A DNA stretch of 7,668 bases, taken from positions 1 to 7,668 of the forward strand of contig CAJTLR010000108.1 in assembly GCA_910577185.1 (NCBI GenBank). Reading direction: 5' to 3'. Shown here piece after piece: positions 1-6,383 of this stretch. The notes under the pieces are model-generated. The model made no database searches, was not told the DNA's origin, and saw nothing but the letters and a program-made list of their open reading frames with translations. The stretch is from an uncultured Acetatifactor sp. (GTDB taxonomy: Bacteria > Bacillota > Clostridia > Lachnospirales > Lachnospiraceae). The position numbers and the translations under genes were made by a program. Position 1 is the first letter of the stretch, and each line of letters opens with the position of its first letter.

Positions 1-53
1 AAAGCCCCTTATAGGGGCAGTGCAAGCCACCGGCTAAGCCGGTGGTCTTGACT
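1..53 (+). mobile_element. Probable right end of an IS200/IS605-type element (two hairpins)
   Basis: Two consecutive perfect hairpins are visible. The first pairs 4-9 with 13-18 (GCCCCT/AGGGGC). The second pairs 27-34 with 38-45 (CCACCGGC/GCCGGTGG) and is flanked by CAAG at 23-26 and CTTG at 47-50, which extend the stem. Subterminal hairpins of this CAAGCCACCGGC...CTTGACT type resemble the right ends of IS200/IS605/IS1341-like elements in Clostridia, where the 3' end of the TnpB guide RNA overlaps the element end. No transposase or tnpB is inside the window, so the rest of the element would lie to the left. A simple intergenic hairpin pair is the alternative. Confidence 0.5.
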
Positions 54-60
54 GTATACT

Positions 61-93
61 ACACCAGTCATAGGGAATGAAGCAGGCTGGTGT
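61..93 (-). terminator. Weak hairpin downstream of the broken regulator
   Basis: A 7-bp inverted repeat (ACACCAG at 61-67, CTGGTGT at 87-93) lies 27 bases beyond the end of the degenerate minus-strand helix-turn-helix gene. The loop is 19 bases and there is no clear T-run on the minus strand, so terminator function is only a guess from position. Confidence 0.2.
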
Positions 94-119
94 GTTCAGG
101 GCTGTCAGAAATTATATGG

Positions 120-511
120 TCACTTTTCCGGAACTCCCAGAATCTCCATACTATGGTCGTACAACAATTCATTGGTTTCTTCAACGTTCATTTTCTGATT
201 CAGGGAAAATAGGAGAATTGCATCCCGAATGCTATAGCTATCAGCTTATTGCGGGACGGCATCCTACGGCCATCAAATATCTGGTATACATAGGTACGAT
301 TAAGCAGAGAATTCCGTACCACATCCGCCCTGCTGATCCCTTTTTGATCCAAAAGCATTTTCAGGTGTTCGGGCAGGCTGCGTAAAAGCATGTTGGAACT
401 GTGCTTTTCAAAATAATCCTCGATATCTGCAGTGGCTTTGAGTTCATGTTCCAGTTCTAAAGTTGACGGTGTCTGTTTTGGAACGGACGCTGTGTTTGAT
501 TTCAATTTCAT
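120..511 (-). pseudogene. XRE-like helix-turn-helix regulator, internal deletion and frameshift
   Basis: The gene starts at 511 with AGGAGG (518-523) six bases upstream. The open frame runs 103 codons to a stop at 200-202. Residues about 50-96 form a lambda-repressor/XRE-like DNA-binding domain containing SRADVVRNSLLNRTYVYQIF and SRNKLIAIAFGM. After GMQ the frame goes wrong. In another frame, from about 225 down to the stop at 120-122, the DNA reads LLFSLNQKMNVEETNELLYD then HSMEILGVPEK, which looks like the usual C-terminus of this family (NELLYDH is characteristic). The middle of about 20-25 codons is missing, so an internal deletion has fused the two parts out of frame. The gene diverges from a membrane Ser/Thr kinase, a neighbour I recall as recurrent for this family in Lachnospiraceae. 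The 103-residue product could still carry a complete DNA-binding domain, so residual function is possible. Confidence 0.8.
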
Positions 512-579
512 ATTGAGCCTCCTGATTTATCTGGTATAATACACCTTATTCAAGGCAATCAGCGGCCGAATGGCCATCC

Positions 580-608
580 ATCCCATGTGCGGGTTTTGCA
601 CATGGGAT
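580..608. promoter_or_regulatory. 11-bp inverted repeat in the divergent promoter region
   Basis: ATCCCATGTGC (580-590) and GCACATGGGAT (598-608) are perfect inverted repeats separated by 7 bases, between the divergent helix-turn-helix gene and the kinase. A T-run does not follow, so it is a poor terminator. Its place in a shared promoter region suits an operator for a dimeric regulator, possibly the adjacent helix-turn-helix protein, or a 5'-UTR hairpin of the kinase mRNA. A short imperfect palindrome, GGTATAATACACC (533-545), lies closer to the regulator. Function is inferred from position only. Confidence 0.45.
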
Positions 609-653
609 ATTATATAGCATGAATGATGACGTGGCAAGGAAAGCGGCAAAAAA

Positions 654-1841
654 ATGGATAATTTAAAATATGAAGAAATTGAACTGATGAAACAAAGTGA
701 AAATGGCATGGTGCATTTGGTAAAGGAAAAAGAAACGGGAAAGTTTTTCGTAAGAAAAGTAATGAAGGGCCAGCATCCGATATGCTTGACGCTGCAGGAC
801 TGTCCTCATCCATGTCTGCCAAAGATTTATGAAGTCGTCATAACTGAAGAGACCACAACAATCATAGAAGAATATATAGAGGGTCCATCGTTGGGCGGCG
901 TAAATCTATCCGGGAAGCAATTCACAGGTGTTGTAAGGGACTTATGCCTTGTTCTGGAGTTTCTGCACGGCAAGGGCATTATCCACCGTGATATCAAGCC
1001 GTCCAATATTATTTATACAGAGAGCGGGCATATATGCCTGATTGATTTCGATGCAGCCCGTGAGCCAAAAGAGAACCGGGAGCAGGACACCAGGCTGCTG
1101 GGTACCCGTGGGTATGCGCCTCCGGAGCAATATGGATTTTCCCAGACTGATGTAAGGACGGATATTTATTCTCTTGGCATTACTTTGGAGCAGATCTTGC
1201 AGGACAGATTTCAAAGGCTGCGGTATAAGAGAAGGCTGCGGAAATGTACAGAACTGGACCCGAGTAAACGTTACCAGTCCATACGGCAGGTAAAAAGGGC
1301 TTTTTTCCATACGGAGCGAAATATCCTGACTGGCTTTGCAGTATTTGTAGCGGCAGTGTTTTTTAGTTGCTATCTTCAAAAAAGCAATACTGCTTTTTCA
1401 CCTGCTCCAGAAATGACTGCGGCTGAAAGGTATCCGAATCAGATTCTTTGGAAAGATTATCCTATAAATGATTATCTGGGGAGATACATAGATGATGTTA
1501 TGGAAGAAATGGATGCATCCTGTGATGAATTGATTGAGGGCAGTGATGAAAATATATGCGCTTATAGAGAAATAGGGATTATTTTTTGTTTTGATGACAG
1601 AAGAAAGATTTATCGAATAGCAATTGATCCGGCACTTTGCACTTACAACGGGGAATCACTCAATGTAAACAGGGATAAAATTCTTGAAATTCTGGGCGAT
1701 CCTTTTATGATGGGCTGGACACAATGGGGAACGGAGGATGCTCCGGATGAATATTGTATAGACTATTATGATGGAAAAGAAGGCGTAAGATTTTATATGC
1801 CGTCACCGGAGGAAGCGGCTACGGATCTGTTTATTGATTAG
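654..1841 (+). CDS. Membrane-anchored Ser/Thr protein kinase with extracellular domain
   Basis: This is a 395-residue Hanks-type protein kinase. K35 (in FFVRKV) is the likely ATP lysine. HRDIKPSN at 111-118 is the catalytic loop with D113 and N118. DFD at 131-133 replaces the usual DFG but keeps the metal-binding aspartate. GTRGYAPPEQ at 150-159 is the activation/P+1 region, and D170 with the LDPSKRY segment (201-207) closes the C-lobe. The glycine loop is weak (QSENGMVHLV) and I see no clear alpha-C glutamate. Residues about 224-241 form one transmembrane helix. The remaining 150 residues should be extracellular; they are acidic and tyrosine-rich and match no sensor I recognise, and there are no PASTA repeats. 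The start is chosen at 654, with AAGGAAAG (636-643) upstream. It diverges from the broken helix-turn-helix gene and ends at its own terminator, so it is a single-gene unit. It probably phosphorylates cytoplasmic proteins in response to an envelope signal; the substrate is unknown. Confidence 0.9.
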   Translation: MDNLKYEEIELMKQSENGMVHLVKEKETGKFFVRKVMKGQHPICLTLQDCPHPCLPKIYEVVITEETTTIIEEYIEGPSLGGVNLSGKQFTGVVRDLCLVLEFLHGKGIIHRDIKPSNIIYTESGHICLIDFDAAREPKENREQDTRLLGTRGYAPPEQYGFSQTDVRTDIYSLGITLEQILQDRFQRLRYKRRLRKCTELDPSKRYQSIRQVKRAFFHTERNILTGFAVFVAAVFFSCYLQKSNTAFSPAPEMTAAERYPNQILWKDYPINDYLGRYIDDVMEEMDASCDELIEGSDENICAYREIGIIFCFDDRRKIYRIAIDPALCTYNGESLNVNRDKILEILGDPFMMGWTQWGTEDAPDEYCIDYYDGKEGVRFYMPSPEEAATDLFID

Positions 1842-1847
1842 AGGGCA

Positions 1848-1884
1848 ACATTAAAAAGTACCATGAAGGTACTTTTTTTAATGT
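1848..1884 (+). terminator. Rho-independent terminator after the kinase
   Basis: AAAAAGTACC (1853-1862) pairs with GGTAC and the following T-run (1868-1879) around an ATGAA loop. Outer bases ACATT/AATGT extend the stem. It starts 7 bases after the kinase stop codon and includes seven consecutive T residues. Confidence 0.8.
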
Positions 1885-2008
1885 ATGCTCTCTGCAGACC
1901 TGCATAGGCTGAAATTGCTGTATAATAACAAAAAGTTTATTTTAATCAGGGAAATTTTGAACAGCCAGACAAGATGATGCATAATAAGAAATCGAATTAA
2001 TAGCCTGT
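1885..2008. other. Intergenic spacer, no feature recognised
   Basis: This A+T-rich spacer separates two converging transcription units. A TATAAT-like hexamer is near 1920 but has no recognisable -35 partner. I see no coding frame or structured RNA. Confidence 0.5.
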
Positions 2009-2356
2009 TCAATCCATGCGCTTTAATTTCCGTATACGGATTGATTTTTTGACAGCGGCGGCGGTTTCAAGCATGACATATATTTCGTCAGGGTCGCAGT
2101 CAGCAAAGACGTTTTGGACGTCTTTCATCAGATGTGATTTGGAATCCTGTATGCTGTCAGATAATAGTTTGTCTACACTGGTATGCAGGGCATTTGCAAT
2201 TTTTACAAGGGCCGGCAGGCTGATTTTTGTAGAAGCAACTTCTGTATGGAATATGTGCTGGCTGGTCAGACCTACCATTTCAGCCAGCTGTTCTTGTGAC
2301 AGCCCCATTGCCAGTCAGGCTGCGCGGATTCTTTGTCCCAGTAATTTATAATCCAT
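2009..2356 (-). pseudogene. XRE-family regulator with a stop at codon 14
   Basis: From the ATG at 2354-2356 (AGGTGA upstream as a ribosome binding site) the frame reads MDYKLLGQRIRAA, then TGA at 2315-2317, then LAMGLSQEQLAEMVGL and on to the stop at 2009. Without the TGA this is a 115-residue XRE regulator: helix-turn-helix in roughly residues 5-60, then a C-terminal segment ending IRIRKLKRMD. RIRAARLAMGLSQEQLAEM is the expected family text, so one CGA-to-TGA change explains the break. The recognition helix and next turn (SQHIFHTEVAST) also depart from the usual SQHISHIETGST, which fits relaxed selection. Re-initiation at the internal ATG (2306-2308) would lose helix 1 and has no good ribosome binding site. 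It is divergent from the zinc-ribbon protein gene, whose promoter it may once have controlled. Confidence 0.8.
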
Positions 2357-2369
2357 TCCAGTATCACCT

Positions 2370-2406
2370 CGCCTATTAAAATGTTGATATTTATATTGTA
2401 TAGGCG
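2370..2406. promoter_or_regulatory. Inverted repeat between divergent genes, candidate operator
   Basis: CGCCTAT (2370-2376) and ATAGGCG (2400-2406) are perfect 7-bp inverted repeats 23 bp apart, between the broken XRE gene and the zinc-ribbon gene. Related partial copies follow (GGGCGAA near 2418, ATAGGCAA near 2433). Spaced half-sites like these could bind the XRE protein. The repeat is seen; the function is inferred. Confidence 0.35.
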
Positions 2407-2428
2407 AAAGAACTATGGGCGAATGGAT

Positions 2429-2434
2429 TATAAT
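2429..2434 (+). promoter_or_regulatory. Possible -10 box for the zinc-ribbon gene
   Basis: A perfect TATAAT sits 40 bases upstream of the start codon at 2475. No convincing -35 hexamer lies 16-18 bases before it, so an activator or other recognition would be needed. Confidence 0.3.
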
Positions 2435-2474
2435 AGGCAATATGCCATTATTATACAAGAGGAGGTAGCAAACA

Positions 2475-3218
2475 ATGTTTTGCCCTAAATGTGGTAACAA
2501 AGTAAAAGACGATTCCAAGTTTTGCCATCAGTGTGGCATGAAAATGAGTAATCAAGAAACAATATCAAGTACACAAAATATCCGAAAGGATACAGTCAAC
2601 TTGGCTATAGAGTATAATGATGCATGTTTTGCATTGCGCATGACGCCATTAGCCAGGATTATATGTGTTATATCATTAATTGTGGCTATACTCCTATTTA
2701 ATATACTTCCGAAACTAATCGGTATAATCATATTGGTATCTGCAATTGTGGAATTGGTTCGTACTAACAGACAGATATCTAATACGAGGAACCGACTAGA
2801 TGATCTTGAACGTGAATTAAAATGTCTTCAGAATATTATCGATGATATAATTGCGGATCCCGTAATTGAATATGATGAAAATGAACATAAAGCAAATTTG
2901 ACTGAAGCATATCGCGCCAAATTAAACATGTTTATTATGTTCGATATAATTTCGATAATAATGCTTGGATTGACAATAATAGCGATAATAATGACTATTG
3001 TATGGCAACCCGAATTTTCGCCGGTTGCCTGGCTCGTTGCTTTGTTGTTTATTTGGGTGCCAATCACAGTGTTTCTCATACGTAAGACAGCCAGGATAAT
3101 AAAGGGAAAGAGTTCAGTACAATCGGGATTGAAGATTAGGTCTGATGGAATGATTGATGCGTCAGTAATACAGCTTAACGCAATTAAGCGTTGTAATGAA
3201 AGGCTTCATCATATGTAA
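2475..3218 (+). CDS. Zinc-ribbon membrane protein of unknown function
   Basis: This 247-residue protein has a strong ribosome binding site (AGAGGAGG, 2458-2465, nine bases before ATG). Residues 3-20 are a zinc ribbon with two CxxC pairs (C3/C6 and C17/C20; MFCPKCGNK and FCHQCG). Four hydrophobic stretches follow at about 59-76, 81-95, 152-175 and 184-202. Between the second and third is a charged, probably coiled-coil segment (97-125) and an acidic stretch near 132-139. A cytoplasmic N-terminal zinc ribbon fused to membrane helices is common among small uncharacterised Firmicutes proteins, usually annotated only as zinc-ribbon domain-containing. The gene is single, ends at a terminator and diverges from a dead XRE regulator. 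The frame is intact with no sign of decay, unlike its neighbours. Specific function is unknown. Confidence 0.85.
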   Translation: MFCPKCGNKVKDDSKFCHQCGMKMSNQETISSTQNIRKDTVNLAIEYNDACFALRMTPLARIICVISLIVAILLFNILPKLIGIIILVSAIVELVRTNRQISNTRNRLDDLERELKCLQNIIDDIIADPVIEYDENEHKANLTEAYRAKLNMFIMFDIISIIMLGLTIIAIIMTIVWQPEFSPVAWLVALLFIWVPITVFLIRKTARIIKGKSSVQSGLKIRSDGMIDASVIQLNAIKRCNERLHHM

Positions 3219-3238
3219 TCAAATACAAGGATATCTTG

Positions 3239-3263
3239 AAGAGGGCTCACAACCCTCTTTTTT
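3239..3263 (+). terminator. Rho-independent terminator after the zinc-ribbon gene
   Basis: AAGAGGG (3239-3245) pairs with CCCTCTT (3253-3259) around a 7-base loop, followed by further T residues to 3263. It begins 20 bases after the stop codon. Confidence 0.9.
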
Positions 3264-3270
3264 ATGTATG

Positions 3271-3617
3271 GTGGGCATGCCGTCAGTCTGTGGTGAAAGT
3301 CCGTAAAGGGCGTAGTTGTCGACGAACCCCGAAGTGACTCCCAAGGTTCAGACTGTGAGGTGTGGGCGAGAAGAAGAGATAGCTAAATCGTAGCCTGACG
3401 AACAGAAACTTAATATGGGCGCACATGGCAGATAAACTGGGTAAAGACAGCGAGGTTCCAAAGGCAACCGTAACCCATATGTGTAAATCAGGCAGGTAGA
3501 CGAGGAAAGACTGGGAGGCTTATTCTGTGAGGTCTCACAGGCGGTCTCATTAGCCGTAGTAACAACGAGGTGCAGCAGTTAGCAGAAGGAAAAGGGACAG
3601 TAGAACTTTCAGAGGTT
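3271..3617 (+). mobile_element. 5' fragment of a group II intron
   Basis: The stretch has the composition and motifs of the 5' (domain I) part of a bacterial group II intron: a GTGGGC-type 5' end, the GGTGAAAGTCC element, and many GAAA- and AACA-type loop segments. It also has a stem-loop (3525-3530 with 3535-3540) enclosed by GGCT/AGCC (3517-3520, 3552-3555) just before an ORF start. The frame beginning GTG at 3570 reads VQQLAEGKGTVELSEV, which I take as the N-terminus of the intron-encoded reverse transcriptase. After about 3617 the sequence changes to an unrelated protein, so the maturase body and domains V-VI are absent. The fragment begins 7 bases beyond the T-run of the preceding terminator, a placement typical of class C introns, although I cannot assign the class. 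It cannot splice. Family recognition is from memory of related introns. Confidence 0.65.
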
Positions 3618-4055
3618 TATATTAATGCGGAAGGAGGCTGTTTCTTTCGTTATTTTAATACATGGTGGGTGACAGAGAGTAGAAACTCTTTTATTCCGTG
3701 TATAATATATTCTTCAGACAGCAGAGCAATGATTCAGGTTACCTATGCACTGAATGACTTTTATGGAGTGTTTACAGAAGATAAAGCCACGAAAAACTAT
3801 ACTGAAGATGGAGGAAATCTCATAGATCTTATAGAGATATCAATTAACAGATTTTCGGCACGTATAATGGTGTATATGACAAAGGAAGATGAATGGAAAG
3901 GGGATAGTGATTTAATCATCAAAGATTATTGGTAGGCTGTTGGGGACAATATGTATTATGTAAGATGTTCCTATCCCGTATCAAGCGGTGAGAATCATGA
4001 AGAGATATTTAATGCCATTATGGACAACTATACGATTACTGCGGCCTGGGATTGA
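3570..4055 (+). pseudogene. N-truncated secreted-type protein, fused to intron remnant, amber stop
   Basis: A GTG at 3570 opens a frame whose first 16 codons look intron-derived. From about 3618 it reads as a different protein (YINAEGGCFFRYFNTWWVTE and on). It is open to a TAG at 3933-3935 (DYW-stop) and then continues in the same frame without interruption as AVGDNMYYVRCSYPVSSGEN to EEIFNAIMDNYTITAAWD and a TGA at 4053-4055. The continuity across the TAG shows a nonsense mutation in a once longer gene. The tail resembles the ends of small beta-rich exported domains in Firmicutes lipoproteins, but I do not recognise the family. No signal peptide survives because the true N-terminus is gone. 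The next frame (from about 4056) probably belongs to the same original gene. Confidence 0.6.
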
Positions 4056-4788
4056 AGACGATATTGCTTTTGGTGTATCTGACGATGCGGCAAAACCGAT
4101 TCTTATCGACTGGCTTCAGAGGCATCCGCTTCAGCACAACCTTAAGGTCCGATTTATCCAGCAGGCGGTAGACGCAGGAGACGGGACAAGCTATCTTCTG
4201 TATATGATGTACATAGAGCAGGAAGAGTATGGCGTTTTCGGGATAAATCCAGATACTGCGGACATCATCATGGACTCGCTGCTGGACAGCCAGGGGAATC
4301 TGGAAACGATTCAGGTATTGATGGATCAGTGGTATCTGGAATACTATTGGGGATGGACCGATGACTCGGGATATTATTCAGCGCCTTATACAGAGGACAT
4401 ATACGAGGTGTACAATGGGGAAGGTGCTTTGATATTGGAGTATTATCCATCCAATGATTTTTATGCCATCTGTGATTATGATGGGCAGAATTTTATAGAA
4501 TATGACGATAGGACTGTAGCGTCGGAAGTCAGTATTTCGGATTTTGCAGGAACATATTGGTGTGACCAATCCGGGGAAGTGGAAGGAACATTTGTTGAAA
4601 AGGGTTATGCTTTGGAGATTGAGGAAGTGAATGATGATTACTTTTCAATCGCTGAGACATGACGAGGAATAGATATATTTCCAATGAGCGTTTTTCAGTG
4701 AGTGCAATCTCTTTCAATGACAAGTAGGGAGATTGTATTTTTGGAGATTACGGATTCCCATGGACAGGCAGTATATACCCTGGGATAG
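3988..4788 (+). pseudogene. Acidic secreted-type protein, frameshifted continuation
   Basis: An ORF runs from ATG 3988 to a stop at 4660-4662 (224 codons). Its first 20-odd residues overlap the coding text of the upstream frame out of phase, so real homology probably starts near 4056 (DDIAFGVSDDAAKPILIDWL). The body is acidic and rich in Y, D and G, with FAGTYWCDQSGEVEG near the end suggesting a beta-barrel or lipocalin-like strand series. After SIAET the coding text seems to move to frame 0 at 4657-4724 (NERFSVSAISFNDK) and back to the first frame at about 4726-4788 (REIVFLEITDSHGQAVYTLG). That implies at least two further indels. Taken with the preceding fragment, this is one large dead exported protein of at least 390 codons. 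Family not recognised. A shorter functional 224-residue product is possible but unlikely. Confidence 0.55.
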
Positions 4789-5134
4789 GGCAATGGCATC
4801 CATCAGGGAGACAGACGGCAGAAGGCCAACCGGAGAGAGGGCGGGGCAGACCAGGGGGGACATCAGGACAAATATCCTGTCCAGGAATAGGAAAAGGCAG
4901 GGAGACAGGAGATGGAACCCAGAGACGGACAGAAGGGAGGCCACAAGCCTGATTCCCAGAATGGTGGGGATAGGAAATACGGCATCAGTGAGCCACAGGA
5001 GATCGTATTGATGGCGGAACTGAACAGGACAGGCGGGGGTTTCCAGGAAGAGCTTTTATAAGTACAAGAGGGAACTGCGGGAAAGTATGGCATAGTTTCA
5101 TCCTGTATGTGGAAGATAACGGAAAGGAGAAAGC
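4789..5134 (+). pseudogene. Degenerate coding remnants, unidentified
   Basis: This purine-rich stretch has no full gene. Frame fragments look protein-like in succession. ISEPQEIVLMAELNRTGGGF QEEL is in one frame at about 4990-5056. YKYKRELRESMA follows after a one-base shift at a TTTT run (about 5053-5058). FILYVEDNGKEKAWFISGMG then appears in the third frame, ending at TAA 5162-5164, inside the next ORF. The 93-codon frame at 4733-5011 is arginine-rich and looks like an out-of-frame reading. The origin is unknown; a decayed accessory gene from an integrated element is a reasonable guess. Confidence 0.35.
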
Positions 5135-5341
5135 ATGGTTCATATCAGGAATGGGAATGACTTAAGAACAGCATATGGAATCCTGCGGGATATGCAGGGA
5201 TTGGCGCCGCTTCGAGGAAGGGAAGCGACAGTAGTGGGGCATATCCGGCAGACGTCTATTTTGAGGAAAAGGAAGCGGCCCGATGTCCGGATTATCCTGG
5301 TGGATGAACAGGGCGGGCATATACATGCTGGTACAGGATAG
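5135..5341 (+). CDS. Small hypothetical protein, 68 residues
   Basis: ATG at 5135 has a good ribosome binding site (AAAGGAG, 5122-5128, six bases upstream). The product is basic in the middle (ILRKRKRPDV) and mixed beta-like (VRIILVDEQGGHIHAG), with no membrane segment. I do not recognise it. It overlaps the tail of an out-of-frame upstream remnant and is surrounded by decayed sequence, so it may be either a short genuine gene or the surviving N-terminal part of a longer one. Codons after the TAG stay open in frame for another 20 or so. Confidence 0.45.
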   Translation: MVHIRNGNDLRTAYGILRDMQGLAPLRGREATVVGHIRQTSILRKRKRPDVRIILVDEQGGHIHAGTG

Positions 5342-5484
5342 TCTGCAGGCAGGGAAGGATGTGGGATTGCCGCAATGCTGCTTGTGATGTATAGTAAATT
5401 TCATTGAAAGACGGCAGAGATTATGGTACTATTAATACATGGGTAGGATTGTGTAACCAATCAGGGTGGAAAGGATGTGGACAG

Positions 5485-6363
5485 ATGGCAGATAACAATG
5501 CTGTATCTTTGGGAGAAGGACAACAGCAACGTGCGCATGTGATGAAGCGTACAATCAAGGACAGTGTCTTCACAAACTTGTTTCAGGATAAAAAGTACCT
5601 GTTGCAGCTGTATAAAGCGCTCCATCCAGAAGATACTGATACTACAGAAGATAAGCTGACAGACATCACCATAAAGAATGTGCTGACAGATAATATTTAT
5701 AACGATTTGGGTTTTATTGTTGAAGACAGAATGGTAATTCTTGCGGAAGCACAATCGACCTGGACGATGAATATCATTATCCGGGCATTGATGTATATGG
5801 TGCAGACTTACCATGATTATTTTAGCCGAACAAGTCAAAATCTCTACAAGAGCAAAAAAGTAAAAATACCAGTACCTGAGATTTATGTAATCTATACTGG
5901 TGACAGAAAGACGAGGCCTGCGGAGGTTTCACTGGCACAGGAGTTCTTCGATGGAAAACAGAGCTGTATTGATGTAAAAGTAAAGATGATATATGATGGT
6001 GAAGAGGGGGATATTATCAATCAGTATGTCATGTTTACAAAAGTATGCAACGAGCAGATGGCACTTCACGGGAGAACGCAGGAGGCTGTCCTGGAAGCGA
6101 TTCGTATCTGTAAGGACAGAAATGTACTGAAAGAGTATTTGAGCAGCAAAGAAAAGGAGGTAGTGGATATCATGATGTTATTGTATGATGAGGAGGAAAT
6201 CATGCGTTCATATGTGGAAAGTGAAAGGCATGACGAAAGGATTGAGACAGCTAAAGAGATGTTGCTGAATAATGAGCCATTAGAAAAAATCATTAAATAT
6301 TCAAGACTTTCTAAAGAAACGATATTAAAACTTCAAAAAGAACAAAATCTACAGACAATATAG
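5485..6363 (+). CDS. Rpn-family recombination-promoting nuclease / PD-(D/E)XK putative transposase
   Basis: The frame is open from 5404, but ATG 5485 (MADNNAVSLGEG) has AAGGA at 5471-5475 nine bases upstream and is the better start, giving 292 residues. KRTIKDSVFTNLFQDKKYLL at 21-40 is the typical N-terminal segment of the family. NDLGF (D74) followed by ILAEAQSTW (E88-A-Q90) is the PD-(D/E)XK active site in its E-x-Q form, as in Rpn/YhgA-like proteins. YMVQTYHDYF follows. The C-terminus (about 255-292) has a small helical tail, EPLEKIIKYSRLSKETILKL, like the predicted helix-turn-helix tail of this group. These are Mg-dependent DNA endonucleases that raise RecA-independent recombination in E. 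coli; the native role is unsettled. The gene is intact in a decayed neighbourhood. No partner gene is obvious. Confidence 0.85.
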   Translation: MADNNAVSLGEGQQQRAHVMKRTIKDSVFTNLFQDKKYLLQLYKALHPEDTDTTEDKLTDITIKNVLTDNIYNDLGFIVEDRMVILAEAQSTWTMNIIIRALMYMVQTYHDYFSRTSQNLYKSKKVKIPVPEIYVIYTGDRKTRPAEVSLAQEFFDGKQSCIDVKVKMIYDGEEGDIINQYVMFTKVCNEQMALHGRTQEAVLEAIRICKDRNVLKEYLSSKEKEVVDIMMLLYDEEEIMRSYVESERHDERIETAKEMLLNNEPLEKIIKYSRLSKETILKLQKEQNLQTI

Positions 6364-6383
6364 TATTCAAGGGACAGACTTAA

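Noticed and set aside
77..385. Plus-strand 102-codon ORF
   Set aside because: It lies antisense to the recognisable helix-turn-helix gene, has no ribosome binding site and reads as no known protein type.
942..1379. Minus-strand 145-codon ORF
   Set aside because: It is fully antisense to the kinase catalytic domain, which has clear motifs.
2315..2317. TGA as selenocysteine or recoded codon
   Set aside because: No SECIS-like hairpin was seen directly downstream, the residue is not in a redox context, and CGA-to-TGA gives the expected arginine.
2016..2351. Plus-strand 111-codon ORF
   Set aside because: It is antisense to the XRE regulator, whose minus-strand text is family-like on both sides of the TGA.
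4733..5011. Arginine-rich 92-codon ORF as a real gene
   Set aside because: It has no ribosome binding site, composition reflects purine-rich DNA, and more protein-like text appears in another frame over the same bases.
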